Numbered from the stretch's first letter, positions 45,162-53,191 are shown. The stretch: 64,000 nt of DNA from Nocardioides hwasunensis (GCF_014779665.1 NZ_JACXYY010000001.1:372001-436000); one strand, 5' to 3'. Numbers and translations: made by a program. Notes: a model not told the origin generated them from the sequence alone.

Positions 45162-46400
45162 GTGACGGACCCGACGCCGCTGCCCGAGCGACTCCGCCTG
45201 CGGGTGGTCGCGCTCGTGTCCGCGGTGCTGCCGTCCGTCAACCCCGTCCCCGCGCCCCTGCGCAAGGTGGCCGCCTTCGCCCCCGCGCGCCGCGCGCGGC
45301 TCGGCGGACGAGCGATCTGGGACGCGCTGGCCGACGACGACTTCCGGCAGCATGCTGCCGTCCAGGTGGCGGCCGTCCCGGTCGACGACGATGCCGTGGA
45401 CGCGGCGGCCCGGGCCTGGCTGGGCCGCGACGACGGATGGGAGGCGGTGGTCGCAGCGGCCGTCGAGGAGCTCGAGGGGGAGGAGGTCCGCGACGAGCAG
45501 GTCAGCACCGAGGTCGCCCGGCTGACGGCCCAGGTGGCCCGCCTCCAGGCGGACCTCGCCTCGCTCAAGGCGGTCCATCGCGACGAGCTCGACCGTGCGC
45601 GGGCCGACCACAAGGTGCTGCGCCAGCGTCTCGGGGAGGCGCGAGGCGTGCTGCGCGCCGCTGAGGAGGCTCGTGACGAGGCGTACGCCGCCCGCGACGC
45701 CGCGCTGGCCGATGCCGAGGCGGCGACCCGCGCGGCGGAGGTCGACGTGCGCCGGATGCGTGCCCAGCTCGACGAGGCCGAGTCCGGTCTGGCCGCGCAG
45801 CGCCGCGACGTCCGCTCCGAGCGCGATGCCGCCACCATCCGCGCGCGACTGCTGCTCGACGCCGTTGTCGAGTCGGCGACCGGGCTCCGGCGCGAGCTCG
45901 GCCTCGCCCCTGTCGACGGATCCCCTGGCGACGCGGTCGAGGCAGGGCTGGCCGGCATCGAGTCCGCTCCCACCTCCAGCGCACCCGCCTCGCCGGCCCT
46001 CCTCGAGCAGGTGCTCGCCATGCCACGCGCTCGGCTCGTGGTCGACGGCTACAACGTGACCAAGGAGGCGTGGCCCACGGCCAGCCTCGAGGCGCAGCGC
46101 AGCCGACTGGTCGCCGCGCTCGGTCCACTGGTGGCACGCTCGGGCGCCGAGACCACGGTGGTCTTCGACGCCGCCGAGTCGACTGCGCGGACCGTGATGC
46201 CGGCGCCGCGCGGTGTGCGCGTGGTGTTCAGCCCGGAGGGCGTGATCGCCGACGACGTCATCCGGCAGCTCGTGGCGGCAGAGCCCCGGGGACGGGTGGT
46301 CGTCGTCGTCACCGGTGACCGGGCCGTGGCCCGGGACGTGGCGCGAACCGGTGCACGCGTCGTGCCGGCCTCGGCGCTTCTCGGCATCCTGCGGGGCTGA
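45162..46400 (+). CDS. NYN-domain (PIN-like) predicted ribonuclease with coiled coil
   Basis: A 412-residue protein. The middle (about residues 105-235) is a long coiled coil (VARLTAQVARLQADLASLKA and onward). The C-terminal NYN domain begins RLVVDGYNVTKEAWPT, with the Asp of DGYN, VVFDAAEST and VVVVVTGDRAVARDV as the acidic clusters expected for a PIN-like metal-dependent nuclease. NYN domains act on RNA. The N-terminal 100 residues have no recognised domain. The GTG at 45162 is 11 bp after the zinc-ribbon gene; the upstream part of the long open frame is not coding. Confidence 0.85.
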   Translation: MTDPTPLPERLRLRVVALVSAVLPSVNPVPAPLRKVAAFAPARRARLGGRAIWDALADDDFRQHAAVQVAAVPVDDDAVDAAARAWLGRDDGWEAVVAAAVEELEGEEVRDEQVSTEVARLTAQVARLQADLASLKAVHRDELDRARADHKVLRQRLGEARGVLRAAEEARDEAYAARDAALADAEAATRAAEVDVRRMRAQLDEAESGLAAQRRDVRSERDAATIRARLLLDAVVESATGLRRELGLAPVDGSPGDAVEAGLAGIESAPTSSAPASPALLEQVLAMPRARLVVDGYNVTKEAWPTASLEAQRSRLVAALGPLVARSGAETTVVFDAAESTARTVMPAPRGVRVVFSPEGVIADDVIRQLVAAEPRGRVVVVVTGDRAVARDVARTGARVVPASALLGILRG

Positions 46401-46460
46401 GACACGCGGGGCGACACGCTCGGGCTGCCGCTGTCGGTGGCTCCTGTCACCGTTCGGGAC

Positions 46461-46667
46461 ATGACGACACGGATCGACTGCGACACCTGCGTGGTGCGCG
46501 GCCTGCACTGCCACGACTGCGTGGTGACGGTGCTCCTCGGACCGCCACCGGAGCTCACGATCGACGACGACGAGATGGCGGCGCTCGACGTGCTGGCCTC
46601 GGGGGGACTGGTCCCGCCGTTGCGGCTCGTGGAGCCGGTGGCCGGGCCGGTGATCGAGTCGGCGTGA
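46461..46667 (+). CDS. Small cysteine-rich protein
   Basis: A 68-residue protein with four cysteines and two histidines near the start: CDTCVVRGLHCHDCVVTVL. This looks like a compact metal site. The rest is acidic with no motif. I have no named family. It follows the NYN-domain gene by 60 bp and is likely in the same transcript as that gene and the zinc-ribbon gene, which makes a cysteine-rich / NYN / cysteine-rich trio. Confidence 0.7.
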   Translation: MTTRIDCDTCVVRGLHCHDCVVTVLLGPPPELTIDDDEMAALDVLASGGLVPPLRLVEPVAGPVIESA

Positions 46668-46671
46668 GGGC

Positions 46672-48054
46672 TCAGAGAGCCGAGAGCCACACCGCCTGGC
46701 AGCGGGGCGGGTTCTGCGTGTCGACGGCGCGGAACGGCTGGAGCTTGGTGATCACGAGCGGGAGGGGCACCCCGTCCGCCCCGGCCAGGCTGCGCTCACC
46801 GTCTCCGTCCCGCACGGACACGGTGCTGTCTGGATGCTCGGCGAGGTAGTGCAGGAGGTTCCGCTCGGGCAGGAGGTAGCCCTCGCGGGCGTAGACCTCG
46901 AGCGCGGGATCGTCGGAGTCCACGATCTCGACCAGGTCGTCCTGGACCGAGCTGAGGTGCAGGGTGCGCGGCACGACGAAGTGGTTCGACTCACCGGCCA
47001 CCGTGACCAGGTTGGCGTACATGTTGAAGCCGACCGCTGTCTTCACCTCGAGGTACGGGGTCAGTCCGTTCAGGACCACCACCGTCACCAGTCCCCACGC
47101 TGCGACGCCCCGCAGGCGCATGGGCAGCGAGGTGGTGTGGAGGCCGTCGCGTGCCACAGCCGCGATGAGCCAGATGGCGAACGGGACCCAGAGCACGAAG
47201 GCGACCACTCGCAGGACCACGACGGCGAGGGCGTACGTCGAGGGCAGCAAGGATGCCCCCACCAACACTGCGGCGAGAACCACGGTCACGTGACGGACCA
47301 GCGACGGTCTGGTGGCGCGCTCCTCGAGCCGGGTTGTCGTCGACTCCGGGAGGAAGAGGCACAACAGCACCGCGAGGGCGCTGGTGAAGTCGTAGAAGTG
47401 CTGGTCGAGGTCCAGCGAGATGACCGAGTGGAAGATCAGGGCCAGCAGGACCCCGGCGTGACGCGTGCGCGAGAACGCCAGCAGCACCGGCACCGAGAGC
47501 TCGGTGAGCACCGGACCTGCGACGGCGATCCTCGCCAGCGGGCTCTCGCTTCCCATCGTCGGCAGGCCGAACGACGCGAGTGACTGGTTCGCGTAGAACA
47601 CACCGCACGAGGTGGTCGGGTCGAAGAAGCCGGCGTTGAGCTTCGCGAAGGCAGCGAAGCAGTAGAAGCCGAAGAAGATCCAGCGCCCGGTCCTCGAGAA
47701 CCACTGCCACGAGTCGCTCCTGGCCAGCGAGAGCAGGGACGCGGCGGCGACGAAGCCCATCAGCAACCAGTGGTTGCCCGCGTTCGGCAGCTCGAGCCAG
47801 AGGGTCACCAGCACGAGTGCTGCGGTCGCCCCGAGCGCGCGTCGGCCGGGACGGACGAGGAGGATGAGCGCGAGCCCTCCCATGAGGGCCGATGCGACCA
47901 CCAGCGCTGTCGGCTGACCGAGACCGTCGCCTCGCCATCCGGACGGGTTGCCGGCCAGGTGCGCGATGGTCGCCACGCCGAACATCCGAGAGGACCATCG
48001 CCACGATGCGACCATCCGTCCGGCGCCGTCCGTAGGGCGTGAGAAGGTCGTCAT
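46672..48054 (-). CDS. HTTM-domain membrane protein
   Basis: A 460-residue membrane protein with about ten helices. The order of helices and the segments RWIFFGFYCFAAFAKLNAGF, LIFHSVISLDLDQHFYDFTS and GFNMYANLVTVAGESNHFVV fit the HTTM family (horizontally transferred transmembrane domain, related to vitamin K-dependent gamma-carboxylase). The C-terminal 120 residues are soluble. The function is unknown in bacteria. A TAGCGT at 48097-48092 (minus strand) may be its -10 box. Confidence 0.82.
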   Translation of the reverse strand: MTTFSRPTDGAGRMVASWRWSSRMFGVATIAHLAGNPSGWRGDGLGQPTALVVASALMGGLALILLVRPGRRALGATAALVLVTLWLELPNAGNHWLLMGFVAAASLLSLARSDSWQWFSRTGRWIFFGFYCFAAFAKLNAGFFDPTTSCGVFYANQSLASFGLPTMGSESPLARIAVAGPVLTELSVPVLLAFSRTRHAGVLLALIFHSVISLDLDQHFYDFTSALAVLLCLFLPESTTTRLEERATRPSLVRHVTVVLAAVLVGASLLPSTYALAVVVLRVVAFVLWVPFAIWLIAAVARDGLHTTSLPMRLRGVAAWGLVTVVVLNGLTPYLEVKTAVGFNMYANLVTVAGESNHFVVPRTLHLSSVQDDLVEIVDSDDPALEVYAREGYLLPERNLLHYLAEHPDSTVSVRDGDGERSLAGADGVPLPLVITKLQPFRAVDTQNPPRCQAVWLSAL

Positions 48055-48223
48055 CGCTCCACATTCGTCCGGCCTCGTCCGTTCTGCGCGCACGCTACAG
48101 CCGTCCAGGCGACCGCTGCAGCGGTTCGGGACACGGAAGCTCCCGCGATAACTGCTCGGCGAGCTCCGCCCGGTCGCAGGCCGTTCGGCTGCGTGACCGG
48201 GGCTCAGCGTGGATCATGGCGTC

Positions 48224-49357
48224 GTGAGTGGTGAGAGGACGTGGACGCTGGGACGGCGTCCCGCGCTGGACGGCCTGCGCGCCGTCGCGGTCCTCCTCGT
48301 GCTCGTGCACCACACGGTGCGTACACCGTTGCAGGCGGCAGGCCCCGTGGGCGTGACGTCAGTGGCTTCCTGATCACCTCGCTCCTTCTCGACGAACGGG
48401 CGCGCCCGGACCGGATCTCGCTGGGTGACTTCTACCGTCGTCGAGCCCGCAGGCTGCTGCCTGCGCTGCTCGCCTACCTCGCTGCGATGGCCGTCTTCGC
48501 CCAGCTCAGCAACGCGCGGACATCTCCGTCCCTGACCGACTTCCTGGGCGCCCTGTTCTACGTCGGCAACTACACGACCGGGATGCAGGGGAGCGACAAC
48601 GTGCTCGTCCACACCTGGTCGCTGGCGGTCGAGGAGCAGTTCTACATCGTCTGGCCGATCCTGGTGATGGGCATCGGGGCTGTCGCTCACAGCATGCGGG
48701 TGTTGTTCTCGGTGGCGGCGCTCGGGTCGGTGGCGGCGATCACCCTTCGGCTGTTCCTGTGGGACGGGGGAAGGGGGCCGACCGGATCTACTTCGGCACG
48801 GACACCCGCATGGATGGTCTGCTCGTCGGATGCCTGGTCGCGATCTGGATGAGCGGGCGTCATCCCGGCCGCAACCGACCGGTGCTCGCCGCAGCATGCC
48901 TCGCGGGGGCGCGGCCCTCCTCAGCGTGGGCCCAGGAACGGTCAAGTACCTCGTGGTGCCGACGCTCGTTCCGCTCCTGGTGGCGGTGGCGATCCTCGCG
49001 CTGGTGCAGCAGCCGGGCGGCCGACTGCTGCACAGCCGTCCGCTGCGCTGGGTCGGCCGGCGCTCGTACGCGATGTACCTCTGGCACTTCCCGCTCTTCG
49101 GGGTGGCCGCCACCCTGCCGGCGCCAGCTCGGTGGCCGGCGCTCGCGGTGGCAGTGCTGCTCACCGCGGCGATCGCCGAGCTCTCGTGGCGCTGCGTTGA
49201 GGAGCCGTTCCTCCGTGATCGGCACACCGGGGTTGCCGCCGAGCCCGCCGAGCCCGCCGAGCCGGCGACACCGCCGGCCCTCGCTTGCCGCGTGCAGGAC
49301 TTTGCCGAAGCGATCGACCCAAAGATTGGCGAGGCTTCCCCTCGCGGTCTAGGGTGA
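48224..49357 (+). pseudogene. Acyltransferase-3 (OafA-like) gene broken by three frameshifts
   Basis: Four segments in successive frames together make one acyltransferase-3 protein: LDGLRAVAVLLVLVHHTV, then SGFLITSLLLDERARPDRIS with the FYRRRARRLLPALL motif and TWSLAVEEQFYIVWP, then IYFGTDTRMDGLLVGCLVAI, then SYAMYLWHFPLFGVAATL. The first break (about 48352-48362) has lost about 13 bases at the DVFFVL motif and runs into a TGA at 48371. The other two lie near G runs at about 48767-48780 and 48904-48908. Each is -1, so the net loss is in frame again. Either a decayed gene or homopolymer sequencing errors. Confidence 0.8.
49326..49355 (+). promoter_or_regulatory. Promoter of the riboswitch-controlled NlpC/P60 gene
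   Basis: TTGGCG (49326-49331) and TAGGGT (49350-49355) with an 18-base spacer. Transcription would begin near 49362, which gives a leader of about 230 bases containing the ydaO riboswitch. Confidence 0.6.
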
Positions 49358-49403
49358 GGGCTGGCTTCCGTGGAAGTGGGTCACCAGGCCCGCGCGGGAG
49401 CCG

Positions 49404-49566
49404 CGCCGAGTTGTCGACCACGACCCCCGCTTCGCAGTGGTCGACGAGCCGGGGAACCACACTTCCCCCTGGGGTGAATCCCCTGTGAGGCGCACCGCGC
49501 GAGCGGTGCGTGGAGCAGGGGTAGGACACGTCGTGCCGAACCCGTCAGCTCACCCGGTAGGCGTAC
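49404..49566 (+). ncRNA. ydaO-yuaA (cyclic di-AMP) riboswitch
   Basis: The leader contains the conserved blocks of the ydaO class in order: a P1-proximal stem GTCGACCAC...GTGGTCGAC (49413-49445), GCCGGGGAACCA (49448-49459), GGGGTGAATCCCC (49471-49483), a variable hairpin (GCACCGCGCGAGCGGTGC), GGGGTAGGACACG (49518-49530), and CCGAACCCGTCAGCTCACCC (49536-49555) followed by GGTAGGCG. These are diagnostic. In actinobacteria this class commonly precedes cell-wall hydrolases and normally switches them off when cyclic di-AMP is high. Confidence 0.93.
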
Positions 49567-49591
49567 GACACCCCGAGGAGTTCCCCCGCTC

Positions 49592-50581
49592 GTGGCTCAC
49601 ACCCGCAAGCGAGTCGGCGCGACCGTCCTAGGACTGTGCGCAATCGCCGCCATCGCATTCGTGCCCGCGACCCCCGCGCAGGCCGACCCCAGCATCAAGG
49701 ACGTCAAGGTTCGCGTCGATCGCCTCTACCACGAGGCCGAGGCGGCTCAGGAGCGCCTGCACGACGCCAAGCTCGAGCTCGCCGATCTCCGCAGCGACCT
49801 GTCCGGCCTGGAGGCCGACCAGGAGCGCCAGGACGACCGTCTCGACGCCGTGCGTGCCCAGGTGTCCGACGCCGTGGTGCGCCAGCTCGAGGGCGAGGGG
49901 ATCTCGACCGTCGGCCAGATCGTCGTCGCGGAGGACCCCGGGTCGTTCCTCGACTCGCTCTCCACGATGTCGTCCTTCAACGACCTCCAATCCTCGCTCC
50001 TCAGCAACTACGACACCGAGCTCGAGGCCCTCGAGATCCGTCGCGAGGCCACCGATGCGCGCACGACCGAGATCGCCGAGCTCACCGACCAGTTGAGCAC
50101 CGAGAAGGACACGGTCGACGAGAAGCTCGCCGAGGCCAAGGACGTGCTCGCCGACCTCGAGGCCGAGGAGCGTGAGCGGCTCCTCGCCTCCCGCGGCAGC
50201 TCGGTCCGGATGCCCAGTGACGTGCCCGCCTCCGGCCGCGCGGCCGCCGCCGTCCAGTACGCCATGGCCCAGGTCGGGGACGCCTACGTCTACGGTGCCG
50301 CCGGTGAGAACGCCTTCGACTGCAGCGGCCTGACCATGCGGGCCTGGGCCCAGGCCGGTGTGGCTCTGCCGCACTCGTCCAGTGCTCAGTTCGGCTTCGG
50401 CCCTCGCGTTGCCGCGAGCGACCTGCAGCCGGGTGACCTGGTCTTCTACTACAGCCCCATCAGCCACGTCGGGATGTACATCGGCAACGGGATGATCGTC
50501 CATGCCGCCAACCCCGGCACCGGCGTCGTCGTCTCGGGCCTCTACTCGATGCCGTTCGTCGGCGCGGTCCGCCCTGGCTGA
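49592..50581 (+). CDS. NlpC/P60 (C40) peptidoglycan endopeptidase
   Basis: A 329-residue exported protein. The signal peptide (about residues 1-31) is followed by a long helical coiled-coil region (about 35-205) and the C-terminal NlpC/P60 domain with catalytic C244 in AFDCSGLTMRAW, H292 in SHVGMYIGNG, and the third residue in VHAAN. The layout equals RipA-like cell-wall hydrolases. Coiled-coil regions commonly bind and restrain such enzymes. The GTG start is preceded by GAGGAG. Its expression should respond to cyclic di-AMP through the riboswitch in its leader. Confidence 0.95.
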   Translation: MAHTRKRVGATVLGLCAIAAIAFVPATPAQADPSIKDVKVRVDRLYHEAEAAQERLHDAKLELADLRSDLSGLEADQERQDDRLDAVRAQVSDAVVRQLEGEGISTVGQIVVAEDPGSFLDSLSTMSSFNDLQSSLLSNYDTELEALEIRREATDARTTEIAELTDQLSTEKDTVDEKLAEAKDVLADLEAEERERLLASRGSSVRMPSDVPASGRAAAAVQYAMAQVGDAYVYGAAGENAFDCSGLTMRAWAQAGVALPHSSSAQFGFGPRVAASDLQPGDLVFYYSPISHVGMYIGNGMIVHAANPGTGVVVSGLYSMPFVGAVRPG

Positions 50582-51830
50582 TCAGCCGCGCACGAAGGCC
50601 GGCCGTCCACTCCTGTGGGCGGCCGGCCTTTCGCTGTCCCTGGTCGCTGCGCTCGTCGTCGCGCTCCTGGCGCGTGACAGCCGCTACGAGGCCGACACCG
50701 GACCCCTCGACGTACCCCGCGCGAGCCCAGCCGCCGCGACGGCTGCTCTCACGACCTTCGTGGACGGCATCGAGGCGCGCGATGCTGATGTCATGGCCGA
50801 TCTGGCGCCAGGGGGCGACACCGCTGCGCGCGACCTCCTCGCGGGCATCGGGCGCAACGCCGCTGCCCTTGCCCTGGTCGGCGTGACGGCGCGCTACGTG
50901 GACCAGGTGGGCGCCGTCGATGAGGACGGCACGTGGTCCGGAGTCGTCGAGCTGACGTGGCAGCTCGACGGGTTCGATCCAGCCCCGTCCGAGGCCGACG
51001 TCGTGGTCACCTTCGCCCCGGACGGGGACACGCTCGGCATCGTCGGCTTCGGGAGCGCCGACGGGGGAGGGCGATCACGTACGCCGCTGTGGCTGCGCGG
51101 CGAGCTCTCCGTGGCGCGCACGGCGGGCGTGCTCGTCATGGCCGACGGAACCACGGGCGAGGCCGACGACGTGGCGCAGCGCGTCACCCGGGGGATCCAG
51201 GTCGTGCGACGGGTGCTGCCCGACTGGGAGGGCCCGGTGGTCGTGGAGGTCCCGGCCAGCGGTGCGGACCTCGACGAGACGCTCGGCGCGAGCCCCGGGA
51301 CGTACGCCGACATCGCAGCGGTCACCGCGGCGGTCGGTAGCGGGACGGCCGACGACGCGCCGGTGCACGTCTTGGTGAACCCCGATGTGACCGACGGCCT
51401 GCGACGGGCTGGCGCCCAGGTGGTCATGAGCCACGAGCTCGTGCACGTCGCGACCGACGCGGCCCGCAGCGCGATGGAGCCGTGGCTGCTGGAGGGCTTC
51501 GCCGACTACGTCGCGCTCCGTAACACGCGTCTGCCGGACCGCGTGACCCTCGGGCGCGCCGTCGATGCGGTGCGCCGTGACGGACTGCCGGAGGCGTTGC
51601 CGTCGGCAGCTGACTTCGACACCCGATCCGACGGCCTCCAGGCGGCCTACGAGGGAGCCTGGCTGGCGTGCCGGATCATCGCCGAGCGGGTGGGGGAGGA
51701 ACGTCTGGTGCAGCTGTACGGCGACGTCTCCGGAGGTGCAGCGATCGGCGATCGGCTGCGCATGAGAGGGCTACCGCTCGGGAGGCTGACAGCGACATGG
51801 CGAGGGACGCTGGCAGACCTGAGCAGGTGA
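50502..51830 (+). CDS. Membrane-anchored HExxH metallopeptidase-like protein
   Basis: The frame opens at ATG 50502 (442 residues), but this would overlap the NlpC/P60 gene by 80 bases; the true start may be the CTG at 50574 (MADQPRTKAGR). A single helix (LLWAAGLSLSLVAALVVALLA) anchors the protein. The extracellular part includes VVMSHELVHVATD, an HExxH motif, and LEGFADYVALR, where the glutamate or aspartate could be the third zinc ligand as in gluzincins. The family is not recognised. A terminator hairpin for the preceding gene lies in the codons just before the membrane helix. Confidence 0.75.
   Translation: MPPTPAPASSSRASTRCRSSARSALADQPRTKAGRPLLWAAGLSLSLVAALVVALLARDSRYEADTGPLDVPRASPAAATAALTTFVDGIEARDADVMADLAPGGDTAARDLLAGIGRNAAALALVGVTARYVDQVGAVDEDGTWSGVVELTWQLDGFDPAPSEADVVVTFAPDGDTLGIVGFGSADGGGRSRTPLWLRGELSVARTAGVLVMADGTTGEADDVAQRVTRGIQVVRRVLPDWEGPVVVEVPASGADLDETLGASPGTYADIAAVTAAVGSGTADDAPVHVLVNPDVTDGLRRAGAQVVMSHELVHVATDAARSAMEPWLLEGFADYVALRNTRLPDRVTLGRAVDAVRRDGLPEALPSAADFDTRSDGLQAAYEGAWLACRIIAERVGEERLVQLYGDVSGGAAIGDRLRMRGLPLGRLTATWRGTLADLSR
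50595..50630 (+). terminator. Terminator-like hairpin inside the 5' end of the next gene
   Basis: A 16-bp GC-rich stem (arms 50595-50610 and 50615-50630, one G-U pair) with loop TCCT, 13 bases after the NlpC/P60 stop. It is also coding sequence for the following protein. Confidence 0.7.
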
Positions 51831-51854
51831 TGTCGGTAGGTCCCGTAGACGACT

Positions 51855-51882
51855 GAGGGCGACCGGTCTACCGGTCGCCCTC
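51855..51882. terminator. Bidirectional terminator between the HExxH gene and the pilin genes
   Basis: A 12-bp stem (GAGGGCGACCGG, 51855-51866; complementary arm 51871-51882) with loop TCTA. It lies 24 bp after the HExxH gene and 36 bp after the convergent second pilin gene. Confidence 0.85.
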
Positions 51883-51918
51883 GGACGTGATGTGACGGGG
51901 CGGGTCGTCCACGACCCA

Positions 51919-52080
51919 TCAGCGGGAGAAGACTCCTGCGGGGACCTCGAAGAGGTCGCTCACGGCGGTGCCGAACAGCGCGACGGCCGCGACGATGACG
52001 ATGGCGATCATCGCCACCATGAGACCGTACTCGACGGCCGTCGCACCGCGCTCGTCGCGCATCTCGTGCCAGCGATCCAT
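51919..52080 (-). CDS. Flp-family type IVb pilin (second copy)
   Basis: A 53-residue prepilin. A short hydrophilic leader (MDRWHEMRDERG) is followed by ATAVEYGLMVAMIAIVIVAAV; cleavage is expected after the glycine, exposing the N-terminal alanine with the conserved Glu-Tyr at position 5-6 of the mature form. The ATG at 52080 has AGGAGA upstream. It lies downstream of a strong hairpin that separates it from the first pilin gene. Confidence 0.93.
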   Translation of the reverse strand: MDRWHEMRDERGATAVEYGLMVAMIAIVIVAAVALFGTAVSDLFEVPAGVFSR

Positions 52081-52108
52081 TGCCCGTTCTCCTAGTGTGA
52101 AGAGACAA

Positions 52109-52138
52109 GACCCGGGCCCGCGTGCGCGGACCCGGGTC
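52109..52138 (-). terminator. Hairpin between the two pilin genes
   Basis: On the minus strand GACCCGGGTCCGCG and CGCGGGCCCGGGTC form a 14-bp stem (one G-U pair) with loop CA, followed by TTGTCTCTT. It may end most transcripts after the first pilin gene, giving much less of the second pilin. Confidence 0.75.
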
Positions 52139-52161
52139 ACGATGCAGCCCGGCTGCGTGGA

Positions 52162-52353
52162 TCAGTTGGTGGAGCCGGTGCCGATGCTCGAGGAGACGTT
52201 GTTGAACAGCGACGACAGGTTGCCACCGAGCAGGGTGACGGCGGCGATGATCACGATGGCGATGAGGGCGACCATGAGGCCGTACTCCACGGCGGTGGCG
52301 CCCTTCTCCTCGTCGCGGCGAGCGTTGAGCATGATGGTCAGGAACTCGATCAT
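52162..52353 (-). CDS. Flp-family type IVb pilin (first copy)
   Basis: A 63-residue prepilin: leader MIEFLTIMLNARRDEEKG, then ATAVEYGLMVALIAIVIIAAV and a hydrophilic tail ending SSSIGTGSTN. The prepilin peptidase site is after the glycine. An AAGGGG Shine-Dalgarno precedes the ATG. It has its own promoter region of about 200 bp that contains a TAGTC/GACTA inverted repeat. It is probably the major pilin. Confidence 0.95.
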   Translation of the reverse strand: MIEFLTIMLNARRDEEKGATAVEYGLMVALIAIVIIAAVTLLGGNLSSLFNNVSSSIGTGSTN

Positions 52354-52421
52354 TGTTTTCCCCTTGGAAGTCGAATTGTTTGGGTCCCGAGCCCACGAGG
52401 ACCCGTCAGGAGAAACTCTCG

Positions 52422-52427
52422 TCCATA
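52422..52427 (-). promoter_or_regulatory. Weak -10 candidate of the first pilin gene
   Basis: On the minus strand TATGGA, giving a predicted transcription start near 52415 and a leader of about 60 bases. It departs from TAnnnT, which would fit a promoter that needs an activator. Confidence 0.35.
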
Positions 52428-52465
52428 TCGGGATCCGGCGAATCGGGTGAACGGCTCCGATGGGG

Positions 52466-52481
52466 TAGTCCGTTCTGACTA
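52466..52481. promoter_or_regulatory. Inverted repeat TAGTC-CGTTCT-GACTA upstream of the pilin gene
   Basis: A 5-bp inverted repeat with six-base spacing, centred about 59 bp upstream of the predicted pilin transcription start. It matches the site upstream of the FN3 gene in both sequence and spacing. Candidate target of the LuxR-type regulator encoded just downstream on the map (52556-53191). Confidence 0.5.
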
Positions 52482-52555
52482 TCTTGCGACCACCCCGTCG
52501 GACGCAGGCGATGGCTCACCTGCTGGGCGCGTCGCACGAGTGGTCCCTGGGGCCG

Positions 52556-53191
52556 TCAAGCTTGGTGATCCAGCATTCCCATCCGCATCGCGGTCACCAA
52601 GGCCTGCGCCCGGTTGGCCGCTCCGAGCTTCTGGTAGATGTGCGTGATGTGGGTCTTCGCGGTCGACTCGCTCAGGTAGAGCCGGCGGGCGATGTCGCCG
52701 GTGCCCAGACCGTCGGCGAGCAGCACCAACACCTCCTCCTCGCGGCCGGACAGCCGGGGCGCGGCAGGGGTGGTGGCTCGACGCATCATCGCGGCGCTGA
52801 GTCCGGCGCACAGGAAGGTCCGGGGGGCGACGGCTGCGTGCCGGGCGGCACTCACCACCTCCGAGGCCTTGCTGTCCTTGCCGACGAAGGCCGAGGCGCC
52901 CGCTTCCATGGCTGCGAAGATCTGGTCGTCACCCGCGTGCATGGTGAGGACGACCAGACCGACGGTGTCGCTCTGCTCGCGAACGGACCGCACCACCTCC
53001 AGTCCCTGACCGTCCGGAAGCTGGAGGTCGGTGACCACCACGTCCGGATCGACGTCACGGAAGACGGACAGGCCCTCGTGCACACTGCCGGCCTGACCCA
53101 CGACGCGCATCTCGTCCTCGCGCTCGAAGGCGCGGGCGAGCCCCTGTCGGATCAGCTCGTGGTCGTCGATCAGCATGACGGTGGTGCTCAT
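52556..53191 (-). CDS. NarL/LuxR-type response regulator
   Basis: A 211-residue protein. The receiver domain has acidic D9-D10, phosphoacceptor D55 in VVVTDLQLPDG, and lysine in SAFVGKDSK. The C-terminal LuxR helix-turn-helix is LSGREEEVLVLLADGLGTGD followed by IARRLYLSESTAKTHITHIY. The ATG overlaps the stop of the sensor kinase gene (ATGA). It is the last gene of the Tad operon, just upstream of the pilin promoter. It is the natural candidate to regulate the pilin. Confidence 0.93.
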   Translation of the reverse strand: MSTTVMLIDDHELIRQGLARAFEREDEMRVVGQAGSVHEGLSVFRDVDPDVVVTDLQLPDGQGLEVVRSVREQSDTVGLVVLTMHAGDDQIFAAMEAGASAFVGKDSKASEVVSAARHAAVAPRTFLCAGLSAAMMRRATTPAAPRLSGREEEVLVLLADGLGTGDIARRLYLSESTAKTHITHIYQKLGAANRAQALVTAMRMGMLDHQA

